Source of the DNA: Myotis daubentonii
Taxonomy: Eukaryota > Chordata > Mammalia > Chiroptera > Vespertilionidae
Assembly: GCF_963259705.1 (NCBI RefSeq)
Contig: NC_081841.1
Coordinates: 118,367,033-118,431,032, forward strand
DNA: 64,000 nucleotides
Direction: 5' to 3'
Below, piece after piece: positions 38,266 through 52,052 of this stretch; positions within the stretch are counted from its first letter, which is position 1, and the number at the start of each line of letters is the position of its first letter. The position numbers and the translations under genes are program-made. The notes under the pieces are model-generated. The model was given only the letters and a program-made list of their open reading frames with translations, searched no databases and was not told the origin of the DNA.

Positions 38266-41200
38266 ATGATTATGAACTTGTGAAAAACTGTTGAAACACG
38301 AGTAAATATAATGTAACTAAATTTAATGCCCAATTCAATTACCGAGATTACAGGTAGAAAGCTCTGAAATGACGCGAATTCTGATAATATTAACTACTCC
38401 GGCTATTTTAAGTGGCGTTTTCACAAAAATGTCATTTCAAACAGGAAGAATTCCTGTTTATAGAGCTCAGAAGTTGTGTATAAAGCTTTTAAATGAGGAG
38501 TCTACTATTTATGTTTAACATTGAGACTTAATTGGCCTGGCGTTTTTTGACTGAAACAGTTTATGTCCTGAAGGTTCTAGAATATACTCCTAAGAAAAAT
38601 GTCAAATAGTGGTAAAACTCTTAAAATACACAATTATATTCCAGGGAAATGAATATGAACTTGTAACAAACAGTTGAAACACGAGTAAATAGAGTCTAAC
38701 TCCATTTAATGCCGAGTTCATTTACCTAGACTACAGGTAGAAAGCTCTGAAATGACGCGAATTCTGATAATATTAACAACTCCCGCTATTTTAAGTGGCG
38801 TTTTCACAAAAATGTCATTTCCAACAGGAAGAATTCCTGTTTATAGAGCTCAGAAGTTCTGTATAAAGCTTTCAAATGAGGAGTGTACTGTTTATGTTTA
38901 ACATTGAGACATAATTGGCCAGGCGTTTTTTGACTGAAACAGTTTATACTGTGAATGTTCTAGTTTATACTTCTTAGGAAACTGTAAAAATGTGGTAAAA
39001 CTCTTAAAATACACAATTATCTTTAAAGGAAATGATTATGAACTTGTGAAAAACTGTTGAAACACGAGTAAATAGAATCTAACTAAATTTAATGCCCAAT
39101 TCAATTACCAAGATTACAGGTAGAAAGCTCTGAAATGACGCGAATTCTGATAATATTAACTACTCCGGCTATTTTACGTGGCGTTTTCACAAAAATGTCA
39201 TTTCAAACAGGAAGAATTCCTCTTTATAGAGCTCAGAAGTTGTGTATAAAGCTTTTAAATGAGGAGTCTACTATTTATGTTTAACATTGAGACTTAATTG
39301 GCCTGGCGTTTTTTGACTGAAACAGTTTATGTCCTGAAGGTTCTAGAATATACTCCTAAGAAAAATGTCAAATAGTGGTAAAACTCTTAAAATACACAAT
39401 TATATTCCAGGGAAATTAATATGAACTTGTAACACACAGTTGAAACACGAGTAAATAGAGTCTAACTCCATTTAATGCCGAGTTCATTCACCTAGACTAC
39501 AGGTAGAAAGCTCTGAAATGACGCGAATTCTGATAATATTAACAACTCCCGCTATTTTAAGTGGCGTTTTCACAAAAATGTCATTTCAAACAGGAAGAAT
39601 TCCTGTTTATAGAGCTCAGAAGTTGTGTATAAAGCTTTTAAATGAGGAGTCTACTATTTATGTTTAACATTGAGACTTAATTGGCCAGGCGTTTTTTGAC
39701 TGAAACAGTTTATACTGTGAATGTTCTAGTATATACTTCCTAGGAAACTGTAAAAATGTGGTAAAACTCTTAAAATACACAATTATCTTTCAAGGAAATG
39801 ATTATGAACTTGTGAAAAACTGTTGAAACACGAGTAAATAGAATCTAACTAAATTTAATGCCCAATTCAATTACCGAGATTACAGGTAGAAAGCTCTGAA
39901 ATGACGCGAATTCTGATAATATTAACTACTCCGGCTATTTTAAGTGGCGTTTTCACAAAAATGTCATTTCAAACAGGAAGAATTCCTGTTTACAGAGCTC
40001 AGAAGTTGTGTATAAAGCTTTTAAATGAGGAGTCTACTATTTATGTTTAACATTGAGACTTAATTGGCCTGGCGTTTTTTGACTGAAACAGTTTATGTCC
40101 TGAAGGTTCTAGAATATACTCCTAAGAAAAATGTCAAATAGTGGTAAAACTCTTAAAATACACAATTATATTCCAGGGACATGAATATGAACTTGTAACA
40201 AACAGTTGAAACACGAGTAAATAGAGTCTAACTCCATTTAATGCCGAGTTCATTTAACTAGACTACAGGTAGAAACCTCTGAAATGACGGAAATTCTGAT
40301 AATATTAACAACTCCGGTTATTTTAAGTGGCGTTTTCACAAAAATGTCATTTCAAACAGGAAGAATTCCTGTTTATAAAGCTCAGAAGTTCTGTATAAAG
40401 CTTTCAAATGAGGAGTGTACTGTTTATGTTTAACATTGAGACATAATTGGCCAGGCGTTTTTTGACTGAAACAGTTTATACTGTGAATGTTCTAGTATAT
40501 ACTTCTTAGGAAACTGTAAAAATGTGGTAAAACTCTTAAAATACACAATTATCTTTCAAGGAAATGATTATGAACTTGTGAAAAACTGTTGAAACACGAG
40601 TAAATAGAATCTAACTAAATTTAATGCCCAATTCAATTACCGAGATTACAGGTAGAAAGCTCTGAAATGACGTGAATTCTGATAATATTAACTACTCCGG
40701 CTATTTTAAGTGGCGTTTTCACAAAAATGTCATTTCAAACAGGAAGAATTCCTCTTTATAGAGCTCAGAAGTTGTGTATAAAGCTTTTAAATGAGGAGTC
40801 TACTATTTATGTTTAACATTGAGACTTAATTGGCCTGGCGTTTTTTGACTGAAACAGTTTATGTCCTGAAGGTTCTAGAATATACTCCTAAGAAAAATGT
40901 CAAATAGTGGTAAAACTCTTAAAATACACAATTATATTCCAGGGAAATGAATATGAACTTGTAACAAACAGTTGAAACACGAGTAAATAGAGTCTAACTC
41001 CATTTAATGCCGAGTTCATTTACCTAGACTACAGGTAGAAAGCTCTGAAATGACGCGAATTCTGATAATATTAACAACTCCGGCTATTTTAAGTGGCGTT
41101 TTCAAAAAAATGTCATTTCCAACAGGAAGAATTCCTGTTTATAGAGCTCAGAAGTTCTGTATAAAGCTTTCAAATGAGGAGTGTACTGTTTATGTTTAAC

Positions 41201-42094
41201 ATTGAGACATAATTGGCCAGGCGTTTTTTGACTGAAACAGTTTATACTGTGAATGTTCTAGTATATACTTCTTAGGAAACTGTAAAAATGTGGTAAAACT
41301 CTTAAAATACACAATTATCTTTCAAGGAAATGATTATGAACTTGTGAAAAACTGTTGAAACACGAGTAAATAGAATCTAATTAAATTTAATGCCCAATTC
41401 AATTACCGAGATTACAGGTAGAAAGCTCTGAAATGACGTGAATTCTGATAATATTAACTACTCCGGCTATTTTAAGTGGCGTTTTCACAAAAATGTCATT
41501 TCAAACAGGAAGAATTCCTCTTTATAGAGCTCAGAAGTTGTGTATAAAGCTTTTAAATGAGGAGTCTACTATTTATGTTTAACATTGAGACTTAATTGGC
41601 CTGGCGTTTTTTGACTGAAACAGTTTATGTCCTGAAGGTTCTAGAATATACTCCTAAGAAAAATATCAAATAGTGGTAAAACTCTTAAAATACACAATTA
41701 TATTCCAGGGAAATGAATATGAACTTGTAACACACAGTTGAAACACGAGTAAATAGAGTCTAACTCCATTTAATGCCGAGTTCATTTACCTAGACTACAG
41801 GTAGAAAGCTCTGAAATGACGCGAATTCTGATAATATTAACAACTCCGGCTATTTTAAGTGGCGTTTTCACAAAAATGTCATTTCCAACAGGAAGAATTC
41901 CTGTTTATAGAGCTCAGAAGTTCTGTATAAAGCTTTCAAATGAGGAGTGTACTGTTTATGTTTAACATTGAGACATAATTGGCCCGGCGTTTTTTACTGA
42001 AACAGCTTATACTGTGAATGTTCTAGTATATACTTCTTAGGAAACTGTAAAAATGTGGTAAAACTCTTAAAATACACAATTATCTTTCAAGGAA
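38266..42094 (+). repeat. Ten-monomer unit, copy 1 (3,829 bp)
   Basis: The next copy lies at an offset of 3,829 bp. Shared private marks in order are ctttaaaggaaatg, ttttacgtggcg, attcctctttatag, gaaattaatatg, ttcattcacctag, cttcctaggaaac, tttacagagctc, gggacatgaat, tttaactagac, gaaacctctg, gacggaaattc, tttataaagctc, ctaattaaattt and aatatcaaatag. Confidence 0.85.
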
Positions 42095-45000
42095 ATGATT
42101 ATGAACTTGTGAAAAACTGTTGAAACACGAGTAAATATAATGTAACTAAATTTAATGCCCAATTCAATTACCGAGATTACAGGTAGAAAGCTCTGAAATG
42201 ACGCGAATTCTGATAATATTAACTACTCCGGCTATTTTAAGTGGCGTTTTCACAAAAATGTCATTTCAAACAGGAAGAATTCCTGTTTATAGAGCTCAGA
42301 AGTTGTGTATAAAGCTTTTAAATGAGGAGTCTACTATTTATGTTTAACATTGAGACTTAATTGGCCTGGCGTTTTTTGACTGAAACAGTTTATGTCCTGA
42401 AGGTTCTAGAATATACTCCTAAGAAAAATGTCAAATAGTGGTAAAACTCTTAAAATACACAATTATATTCCAGGGAAATGAATATGAACTTGTAACAAAC
42501 AGTTGAAACACGAGTAAATAGAGTCTAACTCCATTTAATGCCGAGTTCATTTACCTAGACTACAGGTAGAAAGCTCTGAAATGACGCGAATTCTGATAAT
42601 ATTAACAACTCCCGCTATTTTAAGTGGCGTTTTCACAAAAATGTCATTTCCAACAGGAAGAATTCCTGTTTATAGAGCTCAGAAGTTCTGTATAAAGCTT
42701 TCAAATGAGGAGTGTACTGTTTATGTTTAACATTGAGACATAATTGGCCAGGCGTTTTTTGACTGAAACAGTTTATACTGTGAATGTTCTAGTTTATACT
42801 TCTTAGGAAACTGTAAAAATGTGGTAAAACTCTTAAAATACACAATTATCTTTAAAGGAAATGATTATGAACTTGTGAAAAACTGTTGAAACACGAGTAA
42901 ATAGAATCTAACTAAATTTAATGCCCAATTCAATTACCAAGATTACAGGTAGAAAGCTCTGAAATGACGCGAATTCTGATAATATTAACTACTCCGGCTA
43001 TTTTACGTGGCGTTTTCACAAAAATGTCATTTCAAACAGGAAGAATTCCTCTTTATAGAGCTCAGAAGTTGTGTATAAAGCTTTTAAATGAGGAGTCTAC
43101 TATTTATGTTTAACATTGAGACTTAATTGGCCTGGCGTTTTTTGACTGAAACAGTTTATGTCCTGAAGGTTCTAGAATATACTCCTAAGAAAAATGTCAA
43201 ATAGTGGTAAAACTCTTAAAATACACAATTATATTCCAGGGAAATTAATATGAACTTGTAACACACAGTTGAAACACGAGTAAATAGAGTCTAACTCCAT
43301 TTAATGCCGAGTTCATTCACCTAGACTACAGGTAGAAAGCTCTGAAATGACGCGAATTCTGATAATATTAACAACTCCCGCTATTTTAAGTGGCGTTTTC
43401 ACAAAAATGTCATTTCAAACAGGAAGAATTCCTGTTTATAGAGCTCAGAAGTTGTGTATAAAGCTTTTAAATGAGGAGTCTACTATTTATGTTTAACATT
43501 GAGACTTAATTGGCCAGGCGTTTTTTGACTGAAACAGTTTATACTGTGAATGTTCTAGTATATACTTCCTAGGAAACTGTAAAAATGTGGTAAAACTCTT
43601 AAAATACACAATTATCTTTCAAGGAAATGATTATGAACTTGTGAAAAACTGTTGAAACACGAGTAAATAGAATCTAACTAAATTTAATGCCCAATTCAAT
43701 TACCGAGATTACAGGTAGAAAGCTCTGAAATGACGCGAATTCTGATAATATTAACTACTCCGGCTATTTTAAGTGGCGTTTTCACAAAAATGTCATTTCA
43801 AACAGGAAGAATTCCTGTTTACAGAGCTCAGAAGTTGTGTATAAAGCTTTTAAATGAGGAGTCTACTATTTATGTTTAACATTGAGACTTAATTGGCCTG
43901 GCGTTTTTTGACTGAAACAGTTTATGTCCTGAAGGTTCTAGAATATACTCCTAAGAAAAATGTCAAATAGTGGTAAAACTCTTAAAATACACAATTATAT
44001 TCCAGGGACATGAATATGAACTTGTAACAAACAGTTGAAACACGAGTAAATAGAGTCTAACTCCATTTAATGCCGAGTTCATTTAACTAGACTACAGGTA
44101 GAAACCTCTGAAATGACGGAAATTCTGATAATATTAACAACTCCGGTTATTTTAAGTGGCGTTTTCACAAAAATGTCATTTCAAACAGGAAGAATTCCTG
44201 TTTATAAAGCTCAGAAGTTCTGTATAAAGCTTTCAAATGAGGAGTGTACTGTTTATGTTTAACATTGAGACATAATTGGCCAGGCGTTTTTTGACTGAAA
44301 CAGTTTATACTGTGAATGTTCTAGTATATACTTCTTAGGAAACTGTAAAAATGTGGTAAAACTCTTAAAATACACAATTATCTTTCAAGGAAATGATTAT
44401 GAACTTGTGAAAAACTGTTGAAACACGAGTAAATAGAATCTAACTAAATTTAATGCCCAATTCAATTACCGAGATTACAGGTAGAAAGCTCTGAAATGAC
44501 GTGAATTCTGATAATATTAACTACTCCGGCTATTTTAAGTGGCGTTTTCACAAAAATGTCATTTCAAACAGGAAGAATTCCTCTTTATAGAGCTCAGAAG
44601 TTGTGTATAAAGCTTTTAAATGAGGAGTCTACTATTTATGTTTAACATTGAGACTTAATTGGCCTGGCGTTTTTTGACTGAAACAGTTTATGTCCTGAAG
44701 GTTCTAGAATATACTCCTAAGAAAAATGTCAAATAGTGGTAAAACTCTTAAAATACACAATTATATTCCAGGGAAATGAATATGAACTTGTAACAAACAG
44801 TTGAAACACGAGTAAATAGAGTCTAACTCCATTTAATGCCGAGTTCATTTACCTAGACTACAGGTAGAAAGCTCTGAAATGACGCGAATTCTGATAATAT
44901 TAACAACTCCGGCTATTTTAAGTGGCGTTTTCACAAAAATGTCATTTCCAACAGGAAGAATTCCTGTTTATAGAGCTCAGAAGTTCTGTATAAAGCTTTC

Positions 45001-45924
45001 AAATGAGGAGTGTACTGTTTATGTTTAACATTGAGACATAATTGGCCAGGCGTTTTTTGACTGAAACAGTTTATACTGTGAATGTTCTAGTATATACTTC
45101 TTAGGAAACTGTAAAAATGTGGTAAAACTCTTAAAATACACAATTATCTTTCAAGGAAATGATTATGAACTTGTGAAAAACTGTTGAAACACGAGTAAAT
45201 AGAATCTAATTAAATTTAATGCCCAATTCAATTACCGAGATTACAGGTAGAAAGCTCTGAAATGACGTGAATTCTGATAATATTAACTACTCCGGCTATT
45301 TTAAGTGGCGTTTTCACAAAAATGTCATTTCAAACAGGAAGAATTCCTCTTTATAGAGCTCAGAAGTTGTGTATAAAGCTTTTAAATGAGGAGTCTACTA
45401 TTTATGTTTAACATTGAGACTTAATTGGCCTGGCGTTTTTTGACTGAAACAGTTTATGTCCTGAAGGTTCTAGAATATACTCCTAAGAAAAATATCAAAT
45501 AGTGGTAAAACTCTTAAAATACACAATTATATTCCAGGGAAATGAATATGAACTTGTAACACACAGTTGAAACACGAGTAAATAGAGTCTAACTCCATTT
45601 AATGCCGAGTTCATTTACCTAGACTACAGGTAGAAAGCTCTGAAATGACGCGAATTCTGATAATATTAACAACTCTGGCTATTTTAAGTGGCGTTTTCAC
45701 AAAAATGTCATTTCCAACAGGAAGAATTCCTGTTTATAGAGCTCAGAAGTTCTGTATAAAGCTTTCAAATGAGGAGTGTACTGTTTATGTTTAACATTGA
45801 GACATAATTGGCCAGGCGTTTTTTGACTGAAACAGTTTATACTGTGAATGTTCTAGTATATACTTCTTAGGAAACTGTAAAAATGTGGTAAAACTCTTAA
45901 AATACACAATGATCTTTCAAGGAA
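42095..45924 (+). repeat. Ten-monomer unit, copy 2 (3,830 bp)
   Basis: This holds all the private marks listed for copy 1. It is one base longer because its final m2 has the normal ttttttgactg instead of ttttttactg. Copy 1 has a private ttcaaaaaaatg at about 41.1 kb that is not found here. Confidence 0.85.
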
Positions 45925-48900
45925 ATGATTATGAACTTGTGAAAAACTGTTGAAACACGAGTAAATAGAATCTAACTAAATTTAATGCCCAATTCAATTA
46001 CCGAGATTACAGGTAGAAAGCTCTGAAATGACGCGAATTCTGATAATATTAACTACTCCGGCTATTTTAAGTGGCGTTTTCACAAAAATGTCATTTCAAA
46101 CAGGAAGAATTCCTGTTTATAAAGCTCAGAAGTTGTGTATAAAGCTTTTAAATGAGGAGTCTACTATTTATGTTTAACATTGAGACTTAATTGGCCTGGC
46201 GTTTTTTGACTGAAACAGTTTATATCCTGAAGGTTCTAGAATATACTCCTAAGAAAAATGTCAAATAGTGGTAAAACTCTTAAAATACACAATTATATTC
46301 CAGGGAAATGAATATGAACTTGTAACAAACAGTTGAAACACGAGTAAATAGAGTCTAACTCCATTTAATGCCGAGTTCATTTACCTAGACTACAGGTAGA
46401 AAGCTCTAAAATGACACGAATTCTGATAATATTAACAACTCCGGCTATTTTAAGTGGCGTTTTCACAAAAATGTCATTTCCAACAGGAAGAATTCCTGTT
46501 TATAGAGCTCAGAAGTTCTGTATAAAGCTTTCAAATGAGGAGTGTACTGTTTATGTTTAACATTGAGACATAATTGGCCAGGCGTTTTTTGACTGAAACA
46601 GTTTATACTGTGAATGTTCTAGTATATACTTCTTAGGAAACTGTAAAAATGTGGTAAAACTCTTAAAATACACAATTATCTTTCAAGGAAATGATTATGA
46701 ACTTGTGAAAAACTGTTGAAACACGAGTAAATAGAATCTAACTAAATTTAATGCCCAATTCAATTACCGAGATTACAGGTAGAAAGCTCTGAAATGACGT
46801 GAATTCTGATAATATTAACTACTCCAGCTATTTTAAGTGGCGTTTTCACAAAAATGTCATTTCAAACAGGAAGAATTCCTCTTTATAGAGCTCAGAAGTT
46901 GTGTATAAAGCTTTTAAATGAGGAGTCTACTATTTATGTTTAACATTGAGACTTAATTGGCCTGGCGTTTTTTGACTGAAACAGTTTATGTCCTGAAGGT
47001 TCTAGAATATACTCCTAAGAAAAATATCAAATAGTGGTAAAACTCTTAAAATACACAATTATATTCCAGGGAAATGAATATGAACTTGTAACACACAGTT
47101 GAAACACGAGTAAATAGAGTCTAACTCCATTTAATGCCGAGTTCATTTACCTAGACTACAGGTAGAAAGCTCTAAAATGACACGAATTCTGATAATATTA
47201 ACAACTCCGGCTATTTTAAGTGGCGTTTTCACAAAAATGTCATTTCCAACAGGAAGAATTCCTGTTTATAGAGCTCAGAAGTTCTGTATAAAGCTTTCAA
47301 ATGAGGAGTGTACTGTTTATGTTTAACATTGAGACATAATTGGCCAGGCGTTTTTTGACTGAAACAGTTTATACTGTGAATGTTCTAGTATATACTTCTT
47401 AGGAAACTGTAAAAATGTGGTAAAACTCTTAAAATACACAATGATCTTTCAAGGAAATGATTATGAACTTGTGAAAAACTGTTGAAACACGAGTAAATAG
47501 AATCTAACTAAATTTAATGCCCAATTCAATTACCGAGATTACAGGTAGAAAGCTCTGAAATGACGCGAATTCTGATAATATTAACTACTCCGGCTATTTT
47601 AAGTGGCGTTTTCACAAAAATGTCATTTCAAACAGGAAGAATTCCTGTTTATAGAGCTCAGAAGTTGTGTATAAAGCTTTTAAATGAGGAGTCTACTATT
47701 TATGTTTAACACTGAGACTTAATTGGCCTGGCGTTTTTTGACTGAAACAGTTTATGTCCTGAAGGTTCTAGAATATACTCCTAAGAAAAATGTCAAATAG
47801 TGGTAAAACTCTTAAAATACACAATTATATTCCAGGGAAATGAATATGAACTTGTAACACACAGTTGAAACACGAGTAAATAGAGTCTAACTCCATTTAA
47901 TGCCGAGTTCATTTACCTAGACTACAGGTAGAAAGCTCTGAAATGACGCGAATTCTGATAATATTAACAACTCCGGCTATTTTAAGTGGCGTTTTCACAA
48001 AAATGTCATTTCCAACAGGAAGAATTCCTGTTTATAGAGCTCAGAAGTTCTGTATAAAGCTTTCAAATGAGGAGTGTACTGTTTATGTTTAACATTGAGA
48101 CATAATTGGCCAGGCGTTTTTTGACTGAAACAGTTTATACTGTGAATGTTCTAGTATATACTTCTTAGGAAACTGTAAAAATGTGGTAAAACTCTTAAAA
48201 TACACAATTATCTTTCAAGGAAATGATTATGAACTTGTGAAAAACTGTTGAAACACGAGTAAATAGAATCTAACTAAATTTAATGCCCAATTCAATTACC
48301 GAGATTACAGGTAGAAAGCTCTGAAATGACGCGAATTCTGATAATATTAACTACTCCGGCTATTTTAAGTGGCGTTTTCACAAAAATGTCATTTCAAACA
48401 GGAAGAATTCCTGTTTATAGAGCTCAGAAGTTGTGTATAAAGCTTTTAAATGAGGAGTCTACTATTTATGTTTAACATTGAGACTTAATTGGCCTGGCGT
48501 TTTTTGACTGAAACAGTTTATATCCTGAAGGTTCTAGAATATACTCCTAAGAAAAATGTCAAATAGTGGTAAAACTCTTAAAATACACAATTATATTCCA
48601 GGGAAATGAATATGAACTTGTAACAAACAGTTGAAACACGAGTAAATAGAGTCTAACTCCATTTAATGCCGAGTTCATTTACCTAGACTACAGGTAGAAA
48701 GCTCTAAAATGACGCGAATTCTGATAATATTAACAACTCCGGCTATTTTAAGTGGCGTTTTCACAAAAATGTCATTTCCAACAGGAAGAATTCCTGTTTA
48801 TAGAGCTCAGAAGTTCTGTATAAAGCTTTCAAATGAGGAGTGTACTGTTTATGTTTAACATTGAGACATAATTGGCCAGGCGTTTTTTGACTGAAACAGT

Positions 48901-48988
48901 TTATACTGTGAATGTTCTAGTATATACTTCTTAGGAAACTGTAAAAATGTGGTAAAACTCTTAAAATACACAATTATCTTTCAAGGAA
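45925..48988 (+). repeat. Plain m1-m2 dimers with scattered markers
   Basis: Eight monomers alternate m1 and m2. Two m2 ends carry acaatgatctttc (about 45.91 and 47.44 kb, 1,532 bp apart). Consecutive m2 monomers near 46.41 and 47.17 kb share ctctaaaatgacacg (766 bp apart). No longer unit is clear. Confidence 0.7.
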
Positions 48989-49371
48989 ATGATTATGAAC
49001 TTGTGAAAAACTGTTGAAACACGAGTAAATAGAATCTAACTAAATTTAATGCCCAATTCAATTACCGAGATTACAGGTAGAAAGCTCTGAAATGACGCGA
49101 ATTCTGATAATATTAACTACTCCAGCTATTTTAAGTGGCGTTTTCACAAAAATGTCATTTCAAACAGGAAGAATTCCTGTTTATAGAGCTCAGAAGTTCT
49201 GTATAAAGCTTTCAAATGAGGAGTGTACTGTTTATGTTTAACATTGAGACATTATTGGCCAGGCGTTTTTTGACTGAAACAGTTTATACTGTGAATGTTC
49301 TAGTATATACTTCTTAGGAAACTGTAAAAATGTGGTAAAACTCTTAAAATACACAATTATCTTTCAAGGAA
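48989..49371 (+). repeat. m1/m2 hybrid monomer h1
   Basis: The front is m1 (atgattatgaacttgtg, actactcc, ttcaaacagg). The back is m2 (gttctgtataaagctttca, ggccaggcg, cttaggaaactg). The switch lies between monomer positions of about 175 and 207. It also has the private gagacattattgg. It lacks the full heat-shock-like motif because the back half is m2. Confidence 0.8.
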
Positions 49372-51669
49372 ATGATTATGAACTTGTGAAAAACTGTTGA
49401 AACACGAGTAAATAGAATCTAACTAAATTTAATGCCCAATTCAATTACCGAGATTACAGGTAGAAAGCTCTGAAATGACGTGAATTCTGATAATATTAAC
49501 TACTCCGGCTATTTTAAGTGGCGTTTTCACAAAAATGTCATTTCAAACAGGAAGAATTCCTCTTTATAGAGCTCAGAAGTTGTGTATAAAGCTTTTAAAT
49601 GAGGAGTCTACTATTTATGTTTAACATTGAGACTTAATTGGCCTGGCGTTTTTTGACTGAAACAGTTTATGTCCTGAAGGTTCTAGAATATACTCCTAAG
49701 AAAAATGTCAAATAGTGGTAAAACTCTTAAAATACACAATTATATTCCAGGGAAATGAATATGAACTTGTAACACACAGTTGAAACACGAGTAAATAGAG
49801 TCTAACTCCATTTAATGCCGAGTTCATTTACCTAGACTACAGGTAGAAAGCTCTGAAATGACGCGAATTCTGATAATATTAACAACTCCGGCTATTTTAA
49901 GTGGCGTTTTCACAAAAATGTCATTTCCAACAGGAAGAATTCCTGTTTATAGAGCTCAGAAGTTCTGTATAAAGCTTTCAAATGAGGAGTGTACTGTTTA
50001 TGTTTAACATTGAGACATAATTGGCCAGGCGTTTTTTGACTGAAACAGTTTATACTGTGAATGTTCTAGTATATACTTCTTAGGAAACTGTAAAAATGTG
50101 GTAAAACTCTTAAAATACACAATTATCTTTCAAGGAAATGATTATGAACTTGTGAAAAACTGTTGAAACACGAGTAAATAGAATCTAACTAAATTTAATG
50201 CCCAATTCAATTACCAAGATTACAGGTAGAAAGCTCTGAAATGACGCGAATTCTGATAATATTAACTACTCCGGCTATTTTAAGTGGCGTTTTCACAAAA
50301 ATGTCATTTCAAACAGGAAGAATTCCTGTTTATAGAGCTCAGAAGTTGTGTATAAAGCCTTTAAATGAGGAGTCTACTATTTATGTTTAACATTGAGACT
50401 TAATTGGCCTGGCGTTTTTTGACTGAAACAGTTTATATCCTGAAGGTTCTAGAATATACTCCTAAGAAAAATGTCAAATAGTGGTAAAACTCTTAAAATA
50501 CACAATTATATTCCAGGGAAATGAATATGAACTTGTAACAAACAGTTGAAACACGAGTAAATAGAGTCTAACTCCATTTAATGCCGAGTTCATTTACCTA
50601 GACTACAGGTAGAAAGCTCTGAAATGACGCGAATTCTGATAATATTAACAACTCCGGCTATTTTAAGTGGCGTTTTCACAAAAATGTCATTTGCAACAGG
50701 AAGAATTCCTGTTTATAGAGCTCAGAAGTTCTGTATAAAGCTTTCAAATGAGGAGTGTACTGTTTATGTTTAACATTGAGACATAATTGGCCAGGCGTTT
50801 TTTGACTGAAACAGTTTATACTGTGAATGTTCTAGTATATACTTCTTAGGAAACTGTAAAAATGTGGTAAAACTCTTAAAATACACAATTATCTTTCAAG
50901 GAAATGATTATGAACTTGTGAAAAACTGTTGAAACACGAGTAAATAGAATCTAACTAAATTTAATGCCCAATTCAATTACCGAGATTACAGGTAGAAAGC
51001 TCTGAAATGACGCGAATTCTGATAATATTAACTACTCCGGCTATTTTAAGTGGCGTTTTCACAAAAATGTCATTTCAAACAGGAAGAATTCCTGTTTATA
51101 GAGCTCAGAAGTTGTCTATAAAGCTTTTAAATGAGGAGTCTACTATTTATGTTTAACATTGAGACTTAATTGGCCTGGCGTTTTTTGACTGAAACAGTTT
51201 ATATCCTGAAGGTTCTAGAATATACGCCTAAGAAAAATGTCAAATAGTGGTAAAACTCTTAAAATACACAATTATATTCCAGGGAAATGAATATGAACTT
51301 GTAACAAACAGTTGAAACACGAGTAAATAGAGTCTAACTCCATTTAATGCCGAGTTCATTTACCTAGACTACAGGTAGAAAGCTCTGAAATGACGCGAAT
51401 TCTGATAATATTAACAACTCCGGCTATTTTAAGTGGCGTTTTCACAAAAATGTCATTTGCAACAGGAAGAATTCCTGTTTATAGAGCTCAGAAGTTCTGT
51501 ATAAAGCTTTCAAATGAGGAGTGTACTGTTTATGTTTAACATTGAGACATAATTGGCCAGGCGTTTTTTGACTGAAACAGTTTATACTGTGAATGTTCTA
51601 GTATATACTTCTTAGGAAACTGTAAAAATGTGGTAAAACTCTTAAAATACACAATTATCTTTCAAGGAA
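48989..51669 (+). repeat. Seven-monomer unit h-(m1-m2)x3, copy 1 (2,681 bp)
   Basis: It begins with an m1/m2 hybrid monomer (h, 48989-49371) followed by three m1-m2 dimers. The odd hybrid breaks strict dimer phase and sets a seven-monomer period, since the next h starts at 51670. Confidence 0.75.
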
Positions 51670-52052
51670 ATGATTATGAACTTGTGAAAAACTGTTGAAA
51701 CACGAGTAAATAGAATCTAACTAAATTTAATGCCCAATTCAATTACCGAGATTACAGGTAGAAAGCTCTGAAATGACGCGAATTCTGATAATATTAACTA
51801 CTCCGGCTATTTTAAGTGGCGTTTTCACAAAAATGTCATTTCAAACAGGAAGAATTCCTGTTTATAGAGCTCAGAAGTTCTGTATAAAGCTTTCAAATGA
51901 GGAGTGTACTGTTTATGTTTAACATTGAGACATAATTGGCCAGGCGTTTTTTGACTGAAACAGTTTATACTGTGAATGTTCTAGTATATACTTCTTAGGA
52001 AACTGTAAAAATGTGGTAAAACTCTTAAAATACACAATTATCTTTCAAGGAA
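51670..52052 (+). repeat. m1/m2 hybrid monomer h2
   Basis: Same build as h1: m1 up to ttcaaacagg, then m2 from gttctgtataaag. Confidence 0.8.
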
